Below are positions 26,961-36,365 of a stretch of DNA of 64,000 nucleotides, piece after piece. How positions within the stretch are numbered: the stretch's first letter is position 1; the number at the start of each line of letters is the position of its first letter. The DNA is from Tannerella serpentiformis. GTDB lineage: Bacteria > Bacteroidota > Bacteroidia > Bacteroidales > Tannerellaceae. The translations under genes and the position numbers were made by a program. Under the pieces are notes generated by a model, which was given only the letters and a program-made list of their open reading frames with translations, made no database searches and was not told the DNA's origin. The stretch is taken from contig NZ_CP028365.1 in NCBI RefSeq assembly GCF_003033925.1, forward strand, positions 434,001 through 498,000, given 5' to 3'.

Positions 26961-28091
26961 TTAATCGACCCGAAAACCAAGTCGGCGTAGGCCCTCCTCC
27001 GCACGTCGGCTCGCACCGGTGAGGCACAGGCGGAAGCAGGGGAACTCGCGTCGGATCCAATAGTCGCCGCGTTGGCGCTCGAACGTCTCGGGCGACGTTT
27101 TCAGTCGGGCACTGTCGGCCTCGATCGGATAAGTGTGGGTGACAGCTTCGTAAAAGACATCCTCGTCCGTGCGGCCGATGGCGTCGAGCGCAAAATCCGT
27201 CGGCATAGGCGGCGCGGGGAGGGTGGGCGGGAACCAGTCCGCGAGGGCGTCAATGCCGAACATTTGGCTGCACGTGCGCACGCAAACGGCCGTACCGTTG
27301 GCCTTTCCGTCGGCCGAATAACCGGCGATGTGGGGCGTGGCGATAAGCGCATTGCGGAGCAACGTGCGATCGATATCGGGTTCGCCTTCCCACGTGTCGA
27401 GGATAAAGGCCGCGAGTCGACCGCTCTGCACAGCCTCACGGAGAGCCGCGCTGTCGACAACCGGTCCGCGGGAGGAGTTGATGAAGGCGGCGCCGCGACG
27501 CATCCGGTCGAAGAAACGGGCATCAGCTAAGTGGCGCGTCGGATACGGGCCATCGGCCGTCAGCGGCGTGTGGCAGGTGATGATGTCGCTCTGTCGGAGC
27601 AGTTCGTCGAGCGACGTAAAGGCGTCGCTGCCCTCGCGTTCCTCACGGGGCGGATCGTTGAGCAAGACGCGCATGCCGAGTGCCTGCGCCGCGTCGGCCA
27701 CGCCTCGCCCGACGTGCCCCACGCCGATGACGCCAAGCGTCGTGTCAGTAAGTCGCAGGCCCCGTTGGCGGACGATGGTGACAAGTGTGGCGGCGATATA
27801 TTGTCGGACAGAGGCGGCGTTGCAACCGGGCGCGTTCACCCAGCGGATGCCAGCGCGTCGGCAGTAATCCGTATCGATATGGTCGAAACCGATGGTCGCG
27901 GTGACAATCAGGCGAACGCGACTGCCGGCAAGCAGCGACGCGTCGCAATGCGTGCGGGTACGAGTGAAAAGCACATCCGCGTCACGCACATCGTCAGCCG
28001 AGATCGCAGCGCCGGGCAAGTAGGCAATGTCGGCATACGGTTCCATCACACCCCGCAGAAAAGGGATCTTATCGTCAGCGATGATTCTCAT
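26961..28091 (-). CDS. pdxB: Erythronate-4-phosphate dehydrogenase
   Basis: Protein of 376 residues, the second step of DXP-independent-type pyridoxal phosphate synthesis (4-phosphoerythronate to 2-oxo-3-hydroxy-4-phosphobutanoate). The D-2-hydroxyacid dehydrogenase fold shows IRWVNAPGCNAASVRQYI, the NAD-binding GVIGVGHVGRGVADAAQALG, INSSRGPVVDS (catalytic Arg nearby) and ATPHIAGYSADGKANGT with the catalytic His. The C-terminal extension is typical of PdxB dimers. The start is ATG 28091 (MRIIADDKIPFL); an upstream in-frame ATG lies in repeat DNA. Confidence 0.93.
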   Translation of the reverse strand: MRIIADDKIPFLRGVMEPYADIAYLPGAAISADDVRDADVLFTRTRTHCDASLLAGSRVRLIVTATIGFDHIDTDYCRRAGIRWVNAPGCNAASVRQYIAATLVTIVRQRGLRLTDTTLGVIGVGHVGRGVADAAQALGMRVLLNDPPREEREGSDAFTSLDELLRQSDIITCHTPLTADGPYPTRHLADARFFDRMRRGAAFINSSRGPVVDSAALREAVQSGRLAAFILDTWEGEPDIDRTLLRNALIATPHIAGYSADGKANGTAVCVRTCSQMFGIDALADWFPPTLPAPPMPTDFALDAIGRTDEDVFYEAVTHTYPIEADSARLKTSPETFERQRGDYWIRREFPCFRLCLTGASRRAEEGLRRLGFRVD

Positions 28092-28127
28092 CTTCTTGTT
28101 GAATGATTCATTGTCTATGATTATCGG

Positions 28128-28238
28128 GTACCCGGCCAACTTCGCCGGCGGCCGCAGCCGCCTTGACTTTCTTTTGCTCCTTTTCTTGTGTCAAGACAAG
28201 AAAAGGAGAAGTAGGGGGCGGGGAAGTTGGCCGGGTAC
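28128..28238. repeat. MITE-like hairpin element, 111 bp with 16-bp perfect terminal inverted repeats
   Basis: GTACCCGGCCAACTTC at 28128-28143 is the exact reverse complement of GAAGTTGGCCGGGTAC at 28223-28238. Inside is the hairpin CCTTTTCTTGT-GTCA-AGACAAGAAAAGG near 28180-28206. This is the most compact member of the dispersed family and best shows its ends. It separates pdxB from the upstream membrane-protein gene and encodes nothing convincing. Confidence 0.8.
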
Positions 28239-28243
28239 TGGAG

Positions 28244-28867
28244 TCATTGCCCTCGAATAATTAATTGCCGGTACGCCGCGCACATCATCAAATGCGCGAG
28301 CGGAATAGCCGCAAAGACGCCTACGCCGAAGGCTATATGTCCCAGCAACATGATACCGCAGCCGGCGAGCACGAGCTTGAAGACTTGTCCCGTAGCGCCA
28401 CGCGTGATCTCCCAGCTGCGCCTAAGCGACGACAACGCGCCGGCGTTCTCTTCCACGATGATCTGTGGTGCAAACACCAGTCGCAGGCCGACGTAGATAC
28501 CCGGCACGATGAGCAACACCAGCCCGATGCTGACAATCGTCCAATAAAGGATATAGGCAAAGAGCAGAGCAAACACCTTGCGCGACATCTGTCCGTAAGC
28601 CGAAAATTGCGGCTCCTCGCCGTCGAGCGCCTGAAAGAGGTTCTTGAGATAGCCCAGCGCAAAGACCAGCGTGAAGAGCGTGTTGGCTACCCCGAGCGCC
28701 GTGCGACCCGGGAAGCCGACGTAAGGCATAGTGCATGTAAGCAAGAGGCTGATGATCGTGTAACCGATCACCAGCCCTGCAAGCACCCATATCTGAGCCA
28801 CGAGGCTCTGCCACGCCTTCCGCAGAAGGTCGGAGATAATGAGTTTTCGTTCCATGAATTGTGCCAT
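28244..28867 (-). CDS. Multi-pass membrane protein of unknown function
   Basis: Protein of 207 residues with four to six hydrophobic segments (WVLAGLVIGYTIISLLLTC, TALGVANTLFTLVFALGYL, LLFAYILYWTIVSIGLVLLI, FKLVLAGCGIMLLGHIAFGV). The middle PGIYVGLRLVFAPQIIVEE and SSLRRSWEITRGA resemble DUF975/YciC-type and glycerophosphodiesterase-membrane-domain proteins, whose functions are unclear. A start at ATG 28855 (MERKLI) is also possible. It begins 3 bp after the glycogen phosphorylase stop, so it is cotranscribed with it, but no functional link to glycogen is evident. Confidence 0.8.
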   Translation of the reverse strand: MAQFMERKLIISDLLRKAWQSLVAQIWVLAGLVIGYTIISLLLTCTMPYVGFPGRTALGVANTLFTLVFALGYLKNLFQALDGEEPQFSAYGQMSRKVFALLFAYILYWTIVSIGLVLLIVPGIYVGLRLVFAPQIIVEENAGALSSLRRSWEITRGATGQVFKLVLAGCGIMLLGHIAFGVGVFAAIPLAHLMMCAAYRQLIIRGQ

Positions 28868-28870
28868 TGT

Positions 28871-31438
28871 TTAGGGTTGAATCCAGCGCACGTAGGCAAA
28901 GTCCATGCGGTGCGGCAGCTTCGGATTGACGGGATAGACGCGGAAGCCGACGCGCATGTGGCCGTAGACGGCGGCCTTCTTATGGAGTTCGAAGTAGAGC
29001 TTCGATCCCACTTCCTTCTTCAGCGTGAAGGGTGCCACGGTGACGAGCTCCGTCTGATGATTCTCCGGATTCTCCTTCGTGTAGACGATCTCCACGCCAA
29101 GCATGCTCTTGAGGCCCTTGCGATCGATCACGATGCGGATGTCGTACTCCTCGCCTACGGTCGGGTGAGCGGCGTCGTCTTGATAGTCGAACGATTCGAC
29201 CTCGAACTCGTTCCAGTGATCGGCCACCTCCCGCTTCCATGCGGCGATCTCACGCGCCTCGGCAAAGTCGGACTTCTCTAAGCGTGCGGCACGCACCGCC
29301 AGCTTGGAGTAGAAACGCGCCACGTAATCGTCCAGCATGCGCTTCATCGTGTACTCCGGTGCGATCTGCGACATGGAGTTCTTGATGTACTGGATCCACT
29401 CCGGAGAATAGCCCTTGCTGTTCTTGGCGAAGTAGAGCGGAATGATCTCGTCCTCCAGTAGGTGGTAGATCGTGGCCGCGTCCAGCTGGTCCTGATACTG
29501 CTGATTGTCGTACGTCCGCTGCGAAGTCAGCGCCCAGCCAGCGCCTTCCTTATAGCCTTCGTACCACCAGCCGTCGAGGACGGAGAAGTTGAGCACACCA
29601 TTCATCTCAGCCTTCTCGCCCGACGTACCGGAGGCCTCAAGCGGACGTGTCGGTGTGTTCAGCCAGATGTCGACGCCGGAGATGAGGCGGCGAGCCAGAC
29701 GCATGTCGTAGTTCTCGAGGAAGAGGATCTTGCCGAGGAACTCCGGCCGGCGAGAGATCTCTACGATGTGCTTGATCAGTCCCTGCCCGCCACCGTCGGC
29801 CGGGTGAGCCTTGCCGGTGAAGACAAACTGAATGGGGCACTTGTCGTTGTTCACGATCTTGGCCAGACGGTCGAGGTCGGTGAAGAGCAGGTGCGCGCGC
29901 TTGTAGGTAGCAAAGCGGCGGCCGAAGCCGATCAGCAGTGCGCCGGGATTGATCTTCTCCATCAGCGTAATCACCTTCGAGGGGTCGCCTTGATTCTTCA
30001 GCCAGTTGTCGCGATACTGGTTCTTGATGTATTCGATGAGCTTATTCTTGAGCGCCTTGCGGATCTCCCAGATCTCGCCGTCGGGGACATTGCGGATGGG
30101 ATCCCAAATGGCCTTGTTCGACTGGTCGTCGAGGAAGTTCCGGTCGAACGTCCGCTCGCAATACTTCTTCCATTCCGTGGCCATCCACGTGGGCAGATGC
30201 ACGCCGTTCGTGACGTAGCCCACATGCAGCTCCTCGGGGAAATAGCCCTTCCACACGGGGGCGAACATCTTGCGGGAGACGATGCCGTGGAGGTAGCTGA
30301 CGCCGTTGGCCTCCTGACAGGTATTGAGGGCGAAGGTGCTCATGCAGAACTTCTCCGGGGTGCCGGGATTGGTGCGGCCCATGTCGATAAAGTCCTGCCA
30401 GCTGATGCCGAGCTTGTCGGGGAACTCGCTCATGTATTTGCCGAAGAGCGACTCCTCGAAGTAGTCGTGGCCGGCGGGCACGGGCGTGTGCACCGTATAT
30501 AAGGAAGAGGCGCGCACCACCTCTAAAGCCTCGTTGAAGTCGAGCTTCTCGTTGTGGATATAGTCCACGAGTCGCTGCACATTGATCAGCGCCGCGTGAC
30601 CCTCGTTGCAGTGATAAACCTGCTGCTTGATGCCGAGTTTGTTCAGGAGCAGGATGCCGCCGATACCCAGCAGGTATTCCTGCTTCATGCGGTTCTCCCA
30701 GTCGCCACCGTAGAGTTGATGCGTAATGGAGCGGTCCCACTCGCTGTTTTCGGGGATGTCGGTGTCCATCAGATAGAGGGGCACGCGGCCGACGCTCACC
30801 TTCCAGACGTGTGCATAAACCGTGCGGCCGGGGTAGGGCACTTCGAGCACGAAAGGTTGATTCGTACCCTCCATCACCTGCTCCAGCGGCAGGGTGGTGA
30901 AGTTTTGCGGCTCATAGTTGGCTATCTGTTGGCCGTCCATAGCCAGCGTCTGGGTGAAATAACCATAGCGGTAGAGGAAGCCGACGGCCGTGAGATCCAC
31001 GTGGCTGTCGCTGGCCTCCTTGAGGTAGTCACCGGCCAGCACACCGAGGCCGCCGGAGTAAATCTTGAGCACGTTCGTCAGGCCGTATTCCATGCTGAAA
31101 TAGGCGATTGAGGGCTTCGACGTGTCGGGCGCTTCGGCCATGTAATCCTTGAATTGCTGATAGACGCAGTCGATTTTCATCATCAGCTCATTGTCGGCCA
31201 GTATCTCATCGATCCGTCGCTGGGGCAGTTCTTGGAGCAGCAGCACGGGGTTACCCTCGGTAGACTTCCACAAGTCGGGAGAGATCTCACCGAAAAGTTT
31301 AGCCCCTTCGTAGTGCCACACCCACCAGAGGTTGCTGGCTATTTCATACAAAGGGGATAATTGCTTCGGGAGTTTGGAGTGAGAATAGATGTCTCTCCAG
31401 ATCGGCTCGTTGGATTGTTTCGATTGAATTTTCGTCAT
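28871..31438 (-). CDS. glgP: Alpha-glucan (glycogen) phosphorylase, GT35
   Basis: Protein of 855 residues that releases glucose-1-phosphate from storage glucan using pyridoxal phosphate. It is the actinobacterial/Bacteroidetes type with an N-terminal DUF3417 region ([19 protein letters not shown]). Further landmarks are [36 protein letters not shown], the [16 protein letters not shown] phosphate-binding region and [20 protein letters not shown], which holds the PLP lysine. The extra C-terminal region after about residue 720 ([20 protein letters not shown]) is a beta domain common in this subfamily. It has a strong promoter and is followed at once by the membrane-protein gene. Confidence 0.95.
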   Translation of the reverse strand: MTKIQSKQSNEPIWRDIYSHSKLPKQLSPLYEIASNLWWVWHYEGAKLFGEISPDLWKSTEGNPVLLLQELPQRRIDEILADNELMMKIDCVYQQFKDYMAEAPDTSKPSIAYFSMEYGLTNVLKIYSGGLGVLAGDYLKEASDSHVDLTAVGFLYRYGYFTQTLAMDGQQIANYEPQNFTTLPLEQVMEGTNQPFVLEVPYPGRTVYAHVWKVSVGRVPLYLMDTDIPENSEWDRSITHQLYGGDWENRMKQEYLLGIGGILLLNKLGIKQQVYHCNEGHAALINVQRLVDYIHNEKLDFNEALEVVRASSLYTVHTPVPAGHDYFEESLFGKYMSEFPDKLGISWQDFIDMGRTNPGTPEKFCMSTFALNTCQEANGVSYLHGIVSRKMFAPVWKGYFPEELHVGYVTNGVHLPTWMATEWKKYCERTFDRNFLDDQSNKAIWDPIRNVPDGEIWEIRKALKNKLIEYIKNQYRDNWLKNQGDPSKVITLMEKINPGALLIGFGRRFATYKRAHLLFTDLDRLAKIVNNDKCPIQFVFTGKAHPADGGGQGLIKHIVEISRRPEFLGKILFLENYDMRLARRLISGVDIWLNTPTRPLEASGTSGEKAEMNGVLNFSVLDGWWYEGYKEGAGWALTSQRTYDNQQYQDQLDAATIYHLLEDEIIPLYFAKNSKGYSPEWIQYIKNSMSQIAPEYTMKRMLDDYVARFYSKLAVRAARLEKSDFAEAREIAAWKREVADHWNEFEVESFDYQDDAAHPTVGEEYDIRIVIDRKGLKSMLGVEIVYTKENPENHQTELVTVAPFTLKKEVGSKLYFELHKKAAVYGHMRVGFRVYPVNPKLPHRMDFAYVRWIQP

Positions 31439-31469
31439 ATGTAATGCACTTTGATTGAGTTAGACGCCG

Positions 31470-31503
31470 CAAAGGTAGAGGGAATTGGCCCCGCAGGCAA
31501 AAA
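31470..31503 (-). promoter_or_regulatory. Bacteroidetes promoter of glgP
   Basis: On the minus strand TTTTTG (31503-31498), 20-bp spacer, TACCTTTG (31477-31470), 32 bp before the glgP ATG. It matches both the -33 and -7 elements. Confidence 0.75.
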
Positions 31504-31585
31504 GGCGTCGCACACGAGGCGAGAGGGGGCCAAACGCCTCCATCAAATCGCTGTCCTCGTCAGGCGAGGCTCCATCATCTGCACC

Positions 31586-31795
31586 GAAGCCACGGTCCGG
31601 GTCGGGTAAAGCCCCGCCAGCCGACACGAAGCCACGATCCGAGTCAGGGAAGGGCCCGCCAGCCGCCCCGAAGCCACGGTCCGGGTCGGATAAAGCCCCG
31701 CCAGCCGACACGAAGCCACGGTTCAGGTCGGGTAAAGCCTCGCCAGCCGACACGAAGCCACGGTCTGGGTCAAGGAAAGGCCACCAGTTGAAATT
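31586..31795. repeat. Tandem array A5, 5 copies of a 42-bp unit
   Basis: The marker GAAGCCACG occurs at 31586, 31628, 31670, 31712 and 31754, exactly 42 bp apart, within units such as GGTCCGGGTCGGGTAAAGCC plus CCGCCAGCCGACAC. Because 42 is divisible by three, open frames with 14-residue repeats appear on both strands; their composition and lack of start context argue against coding. Any dyad is weaker here (GGGTAAAGCCCC). Confidence 0.93.
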
Positions 31796-31829
31796 CTACC
31801 GTTGTCTCACATTGATCGGGAATTAAATG

Positions 31830-32140
31830 GTCACTTTTTATACCTGAGAATATGTCTTAGCTATAAAACAGTCGCCAGTTTATAGTGATAAAATCTATTG
31901 GGTTATAAAAAGTCACTCGTTTATTCTGAATAAAAATGATTGGTATCTATTTGGTGACTTTTTTATACCCAATAAATTCTCTTGGATATAAAAGAGCAAC
32001 AATTTATTAGTCTACGAGATTTATCCAGTATAAAAAGGCCACCATTTAATTCCTGATCATTTTTGCTCCATGATAAAAAGTCACTTTTTCATTTTTGAGT
32101 AAAGCTGTTCAGTATAAAAAAGTGACTTGCTATTTATCAG
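31830..32140. repeat. Degenerate tandem array A6, about 41-bp period, AT-rich
   Basis: A core of the type TATAAAAAGTCAC / GTCACTTTTTATA recurs with starts near 31830, 31871, 31912, 31953, 31994, 32037, 32080 and 32122 (spacings 41, 41, 41, 41, about 43, 43, 42). Copies differ strongly in the remainder, so this looks like an old array. It lies between the divergent glgP and Smr-domain genes. From 32141 to 32355 I see no gene, only leader DNA of the next transcript. Confidence 0.75.
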
Positions 32141-32355
32141 GTAAAGGAAGACAATGCGGATAATCCAGCTGTGGGGACATACCGGTAAGAGGGTAACGGC
32201 ATCGGGTGGAGTGACGGGGCTTTCTGCACTTCGGGTAACCCGAATTTGTCGCCCGACAGGACTTTCCGGGCCGTGGACAAGGCCTTCACAGGCACGGTTT
32301 GGGTTGCGCGGGCGAAAAGCCGTCCTTTGCGCCAAACAATTTCACGATCAAGATT

Positions 32356-33420
32356 ATGAACAGAATAAAAATAGGTGACAAGGTGCGCTTCCTCAACAGT
32401 GTGGGCGGGGGCGTGGTGAAGGCTTTGAAGGATAAGCAGACGGTGATGGTGGAGGATGAAAATGGATTCGACTACCCTGTGCTCGTGAGCGAATGCGTTG
32501 TGGTGGACGACGGGAAGCGACCGGCGGCGGGCGGTGCAACGCGACCGACGGCTCCGGAGCCTCCGCGGTCGGAGCCGGCTCAGCCTCGGCCGGCGGCCTA
32601 TCGTCCGGAGGAGACGCCGGACGGCGAGTGCCTGAACGTGAGCCTGGCCTACCTGCCGATCGACCCGAAGAACCTGGTCGAGAGTGGCTATGAGGCGTAC
32701 CTGATCAACGAGAGCAATTACGAGCTTTCCTATAGTTATATGTCTGCCTCGAACCGCAGCTGGACGCTCCGCGCCGGGGGGACGGTGGAGCCGAACACGC
32801 GGATCTTCCTCGAGGAATTCGGCAAGGAGCAGCTCGGGGATCTGGAGCGGCTCTGCGTGCAGCTGATCGCCTTCAAGCGGGGGCGGCCGTTTGGGCTGAA
32901 GAACGCCATCTCGGTGGAGCTGCGGCTGGACACGGTGAAGTTTTACAAGCTGCACTGCTTTGCGCCGAACGACTACTTCGACGAGGGGGCGATCGTGGTG
33001 CCCATCGTGCGCAACGATGTGCCGGAGCGTCCGCTCCTGATCCCGGTGGCCGAGCTGGAGGAGGCCATGATGACCAAGGCGCGCGAGGATCGTCGGCGGC
33101 CGCAGCCTGCGGCCTCGAAGCCCAAGCGACGGGACGACGACCCGGTGGAGGTGGATCTGCATATCCATCAGCTGTTAGACGACACGACAGGCATGGCGCC
33201 GGGCGATATGTTGCGCTATCAGGTGGACCGTTTCCACGCCGTGATGGAGGAATATGCGGGCCGTAAGGGGCAGCGGATCGTCTTTATTCACGGCAAAGGC
33301 GAGGGCGTGCTGCGGGCGGCGATCGAGAAGGAGCTGAAGACGCGGTATAAGTCGTGTGAGTATCAAGACGCCTCGTTCCGGGAGTATGGTTTCGGGGCTA
33401 CGATGGTCAAGATCCACTGA
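32356..33420 (+). CDS. DUF2027 and Smr (MutS2 C-terminal-like) domain protein
   Basis: Protein of 354 residues. Residues 1-50 form a small beta module (IGDKVRFLNSVGGGVVKALK, VMVEDENGFDYPVLVSECVV). A Pro/Arg-rich linker follows, then the DUF2027 middle region (LINESNYELSYSYMS), and from about residue 265 an Smr domain with VDLHIHQLLDD and IVFIHGKGEGVLRAAIEKEL. Smr domains have nuclease or nucleic-acid-binding activity, often in ribosome rescue or recombination control. The start is ATG 32356; the longer frame upstream is unlikely. The stop is 5 bp before the CYTH gene. Confidence 0.88.
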   Translation: MNRIKIGDKVRFLNSVGGGVVKALKDKQTVMVEDENGFDYPVLVSECVVVDDGKRPAAGGATRPTAPEPPRSEPAQPRPAAYRPEETPDGECLNVSLAYLPIDPKNLVESGYEAYLINESNYELSYSYMSASNRSWTLRAGGTVEPNTRIFLEEFGKEQLGDLERLCVQLIAFKRGRPFGLKNAISVELRLDTVKFYKLHCFAPNDYFDEGAIVVPIVRNDVPERPLLIPVAELEEAMMTKAREDRRRPQPAASKPKRRDDDPVEVDLHIHQLLDDTTGMAPGDMLRYQVDRFHAVMEEYAGRKGQRIVFIHGKGEGVLRAAIEKELKTRYKSCEYQDASFREYGFGATMVKIH

Positions 33421-33425
33421 GCGTC

Positions 33426-33899
33426 ATGGCACAAGAGACGGAACGGAAATTCCTTGTGGCGGGCGACTTTATACCCTACGCGACGGCCGCGATTCCCATT
33501 GCTCAGGGCTATCTCTGCACCGATCCGGAGCGTACCGTGCGCGTGCGTCGGGCGGGCGATAGGGCCTATCTGACGATCAAGAGTGCGCCGGACGAGCGCG
33601 GCTGGAGTCGGTACGAGTTTGAGCAGCCGATCCCGGTGGACGACGCCCAAGAGCTGCTCTCGATGTGTGTGGGCCACCGGATCGAGAAGGTGCGCCATCT
33701 GGTGCCCGGCGGCGACGGTCACACGTGGGAGGTGGACGTCTTCAGCGGCGCCAACGCAGGGCTCACGGTGGCGGAGATCGAGCTCCAAGACGCTGACGAG
33801 CCGCTCACATTACCCCCGTGGGTGGGTCGTGAAGTAACAGGCGACGCCCACTATTACAACTCCGCGCTCTCCACCCGACCGTACACGGAGTGGGCATAG
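33426..33899 (+). CDS. CYTH domain protein (triphosphate tunnel metalloenzyme)
   Basis: Protein of 157 residues. The signature ETERKFLV (ExExK) at residues 4-11 and the alternating charged beta strands (RTVRVRRAGDRAYLTIKSA, YEFEQPIP, WEVDVFSGANAGLTVAEIEL) mark a CYTH tunnel enzyme. Bacterial members of this short class mostly hydrolyse inorganic triphosphate or related triphosphates; adenylate cyclase activity is less likely. It follows the Smr-domain gene in an apparent two-gene operon and ends in a strong terminator. Confidence 0.9.
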   Translation: MAQETERKFLVAGDFIPYATAAIPIAQGYLCTDPERTVRVRRAGDRAYLTIKSAPDERGWSRYEFEQPIPVDDAQELLSMCVGHRIEKVRHLVPGGDGHTWEVDVFSGANAGLTVAEIELQDADEPLTLPPWVGREVTGDAHYYNSALSTRPYTEWA

Positions 33900-33914
33900 T
33901 GAGACGAGAAAGCG

Positions 33915-33960
33915 AAAAGTCCTGCCGGCGGGAGCATGTCTCCTACCAGCAGGACTTTTT
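33915..33960. terminator. Bidirectional terminator between the CYTH gene and tmRNA
   Basis: AAAAGTCCTGC (33915-33925) pairs with GCAGGACTTTTT (33949-33960), with further CGGCGGGAG / CTCC pairing in the loop. T-tracts on both strands suit the rightward CYTH operon and the leftward tmRNA. The 180 bp between it and the tmRNA 3' end shows no other feature. Confidence 0.8.
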
Positions 33961-34142
33961 GCTAACCACGCCTCAAGTCGAACGAAAGAGATCTCGAGCG
34001 TTGACTGTGATTAATGATGTCAGTCATAGAGCCACTATATACGTGTATCTGAAAATCATTCCCATCTCTCGATGAAGACCCCTTCACGTGGCAATGGCCG
34101 TGGCAACGCACGATCACTTGCTGATACTTATAGCGTTGTTTG

Positions 34143-34539
34143 TGGAGCTGGAGAGAGTCGAACTCTCGTCCAAACGAGGAATTGATCCGCTTTCTACATG
34201 CTTATCTCTGCCTTCATTTTCGTGCTGCGGCAAGACCAGAGCCACCAACCGCAACCTTATTCCCTAAAGTTTCACCTGACGTCCGGGACGTCCATCAGGC
34301 TATCTCCGAAATTGCTGCACCACCGATTCGGACGGCCTCGAAGCCACGGCTTCCGGGTGATGTCTCGTCCAAACACCTTGTGTAAGGATTAAGCCTTGAC
34401 CTACTGTTCTTCAATCAGGCAGCGAGAGCGTAAGATTCTTCGCCAGTTAATTGTTCATCAGCCGAGATTTGAGTGCTGGCCAACGAGGCACTGCATGCTT
34501 ACAAACCACTTCTACCCGCTGTCAAAACCGGTCAGCCCC
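34143..34539 (-). ncRNA. ssrA: tmRNA (transfer-messenger RNA)
   Basis: On the minus strand the RNA begins GGGGCTGACCGGTTTTGACA at 34539 and ends TTCGACTCTCTCCAGCTCCA at 34143. The 5' GGGGCTG pairs with the 3' CAGCTCC as the alanine-like acceptor stem, and TTCGA forms the T-loop. The 3' CCA is not encoded (the genome reads CAA after the discriminator). The mRNA-like part at 34444-34415 reads GGC GAA GAA TCT TAC GCT CTC GCT GCC TGA, giving the tag (A)GEESYALAA. It rescues ribosomes stalled on broken mRNAs together with SmpB. Length of 397 nt is normal. Confidence 0.95.
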
Positions 34540-35069
34540 GAAATGTGTTTGTACCTTGGAAAAAGCAGCCTTGATCTTGTCACTCCGTCGACGCCTCGAC
34601 GTGGCTGGCTTTCTCTTTCAACGGGCGCAAAGATAGATTCTTTTGAATAACACGATCGCGGGGTCTGTGTGCTGCGCCTCGATCCGCATGTAGACTTTTC
34701 TTACTGCACACGGGGCTTTACACGAAAATCTTTTTCGGGCAAGTGCCTCGGAACCTCTTCGGCGTCGTACTTTTGGGGCCATAGAAATAACACCTATCCA
34801 TTACACAGATCATGGTCTATCCATTCAAAACTCAGATTAAAGGTGTCACCAAGCCGCCGAGAGAACGACTCGTACCGACACAGTCGGTAGTCAAGTGGTT
34901 GTACGACGTCACACAAGCCACCTCCAGACTGGAGCGTGCGCCCTTATTCGCGTTCGGGGGTAAGAGCAGATCTGGCATTTTTTCCAAGCATTCACTTCAA
35001 AACGACTTCTAAGAGGCTCTACGGCTACCAAACGTGGAGCTCCTCCCGACGCTTACAACCTTATTCATC
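34540..35069. other. Intergenic region between tmRNA and the DUF2851 gene
   Basis: A divergent gap. It holds the possible tmRNA promoter and, in the plus direction, a -7-like TACTTTTG at 34768-34775 that could drive the DUF2851 operon. A 66-codon frame at 34812-35012 (MVYPFKTQIKGVTKPPRE...) starts 37 bp after that box, but I recognise nothing in it and treat it as unproven. No tandem array is present here. Confidence 0.4.
34628..34635 (-). promoter_or_regulatory. Possible -7 box of tmRNA
   Basis: TATCTTTG followed by CGCCC on the minus strand, about 90 bp before the mature 5' end. This would imply a processed leader. No good -33 element is seen. Confidence 0.35.
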
Positions 35070-36350
35070 ATGGCGACTCAAGAACAAATCCTTCACTACG
35101 CATGGAAATACCAGCTCTACGCCGCGCCGGAATGGACGACCACGGACGGCGAACAGCTCCGCGTCATCACGCCCGGCATACACAACACCGACGCCGGCCC
35201 CGACTTCTTCAACGCCAAAGTGCAACTGGACGACATCACCTGGGTGGGCAATGTGGAGATCCACGGACGCTCGTCGGACTGGCTACGGCACGGGCACGAT
35301 ACGAATCCGGCCTACGACTCGGTCATCCTGCACGTTGTCGGTGAGGCCGACACGCCGATCCGTCGCACCGACGGCTCGCTCATCCCGCAGGTCGTCGTAC
35401 GGGTGCCCGAACGCGTTGTCCGAAGCATCGACTGGTTGCTCTCGCGCGAGCAGGCCGTCCCCTGCATCGATCGCCTCAGCGGACTCGACGACCGGTTGCT
35501 CTACGGCTGGCTCTCGGTCTTAGTCGGCGAACGCCTCAAACGCAAAACGAACGACATCTTCCGACGCCTCGAGCGCACACACAACGACTGGAACGAAACG
35601 TTCTACATCACCCTCTCGCGCAACTTCGGCTTTGGCACCAACAGCGACGCCTTCGAGTGGCTCGCCTCCGGGCTACCCTTCAAATACATCTGCAAGCAGC
35701 GCCACAGCACGGTGCAAATCGAGGCCCTGCTCTTCGGCCAAGCGGGCATGCTCAGCGACGCACGTGACGACGCCTACTACCGCACCCTACAGCGCGAATA
35801 CCACTTCCTCCGCACCAAGTACAGCCTTCGCCCGATCGACGCCCACCTCTTCAAGAACTTCCGCACCCGCCCCCTCAACTTCCCTCACCTCCGCGTGGCG
35901 CAACTCGCCTCCGTCTGGGCGCACAACGACACGCTCTTCTCCGAGATACTCGAGGATCCCTCGGCCGACCGCCTCTGCCGCTGCTTCGACGTCCCACTGT
36001 CGGCCTATTGGAATACGCACTTCCACTTCGACTATCCCTCGCCGCCGCATAAGCCCTCCCTCGGCCCCTCCGCCGCCCGCCTGATGCTGATCAACACCGT
36101 CGTACCGATCCTCTACGCCTACGGTCTCCAGAAGAATGTGCCCGAATACTGCGAACGCGCCCAGCGCCTCCTCGACAGCCTGCCCCCGGAGCGCAACGCC
36201 GTCATCCGCCCCTTCACCGAGGCCGGTATCCGTCCCCGCAACGCCTCCGATTCGCAAGCCCTGCTACAGCTCCGCCGCGAGTACTGCGAGCCGAAGCGTT
36301 GCCTGTCGTGCCGCATCGCGTTCGGCCTCATCAAGCACTCCTTAGCATAG
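35070..36350 (+). CDS. DUF2851 family protein
   Basis: Protein of 426 residues. The N-terminal block GEQLRVITPGIHNTDAGPDF and VGNVEIHGRSSDWLRHGH, and the middle LSRNFGFGTNSDAFEWLA, are typical of DUF2851, a Bacteroidetes/Chlorobi family of unknown function. The C-terminus has a Cys cluster (YCEPKRCLSCRIAF) suggesting bound metal. The start is ATG 35070 (MATQEQILHYAW), where the family normally begins; the frame extends further upstream without conservation. It is soluble and lies 15 bp before the helix-hairpin-helix gene. Confidence 0.88.
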   Translation: MATQEQILHYAWKYQLYAAPEWTTTDGEQLRVITPGIHNTDAGPDFFNAKVQLDDITWVGNVEIHGRSSDWLRHGHDTNPAYDSVILHVVGEADTPIRRTDGSLIPQVVVRVPERVVRSIDWLLSREQAVPCIDRLSGLDDRLLYGWLSVLVGERLKRKTNDIFRRLERTHNDWNETFYITLSRNFGFGTNSDAFEWLASGLPFKYICKQRHSTVQIEALLFGQAGMLSDARDDAYYRTLQREYHFLRTKYSLRPIDAHLFKNFRTRPLNFPHLRVAQLASVWAHNDTLFSEILEDPSADRLCRCFDVPLSAYWNTHFHFDYPSPPHKPSLGPSAARLMLINTVVPILYAYGLQKNVPEYCERAQRLLDSLPPERNAVIRPFTEAGIRPRNASDSQALLQLRREYCEPKRCLSCRIAFGLIKHSLA

Positions 36351-36365
36351 CCGGCATCTAAAGCC

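Noticed and set aside
31460-31826. Repeat proteins encoded on either strand of array A5
   Set aside because: A 42-bp unit keeps any open frame open; both strands are open, there is no signal, no start context and no conservation beyond the DNA repeat. The same holds for arrays A7, A9 and A10.
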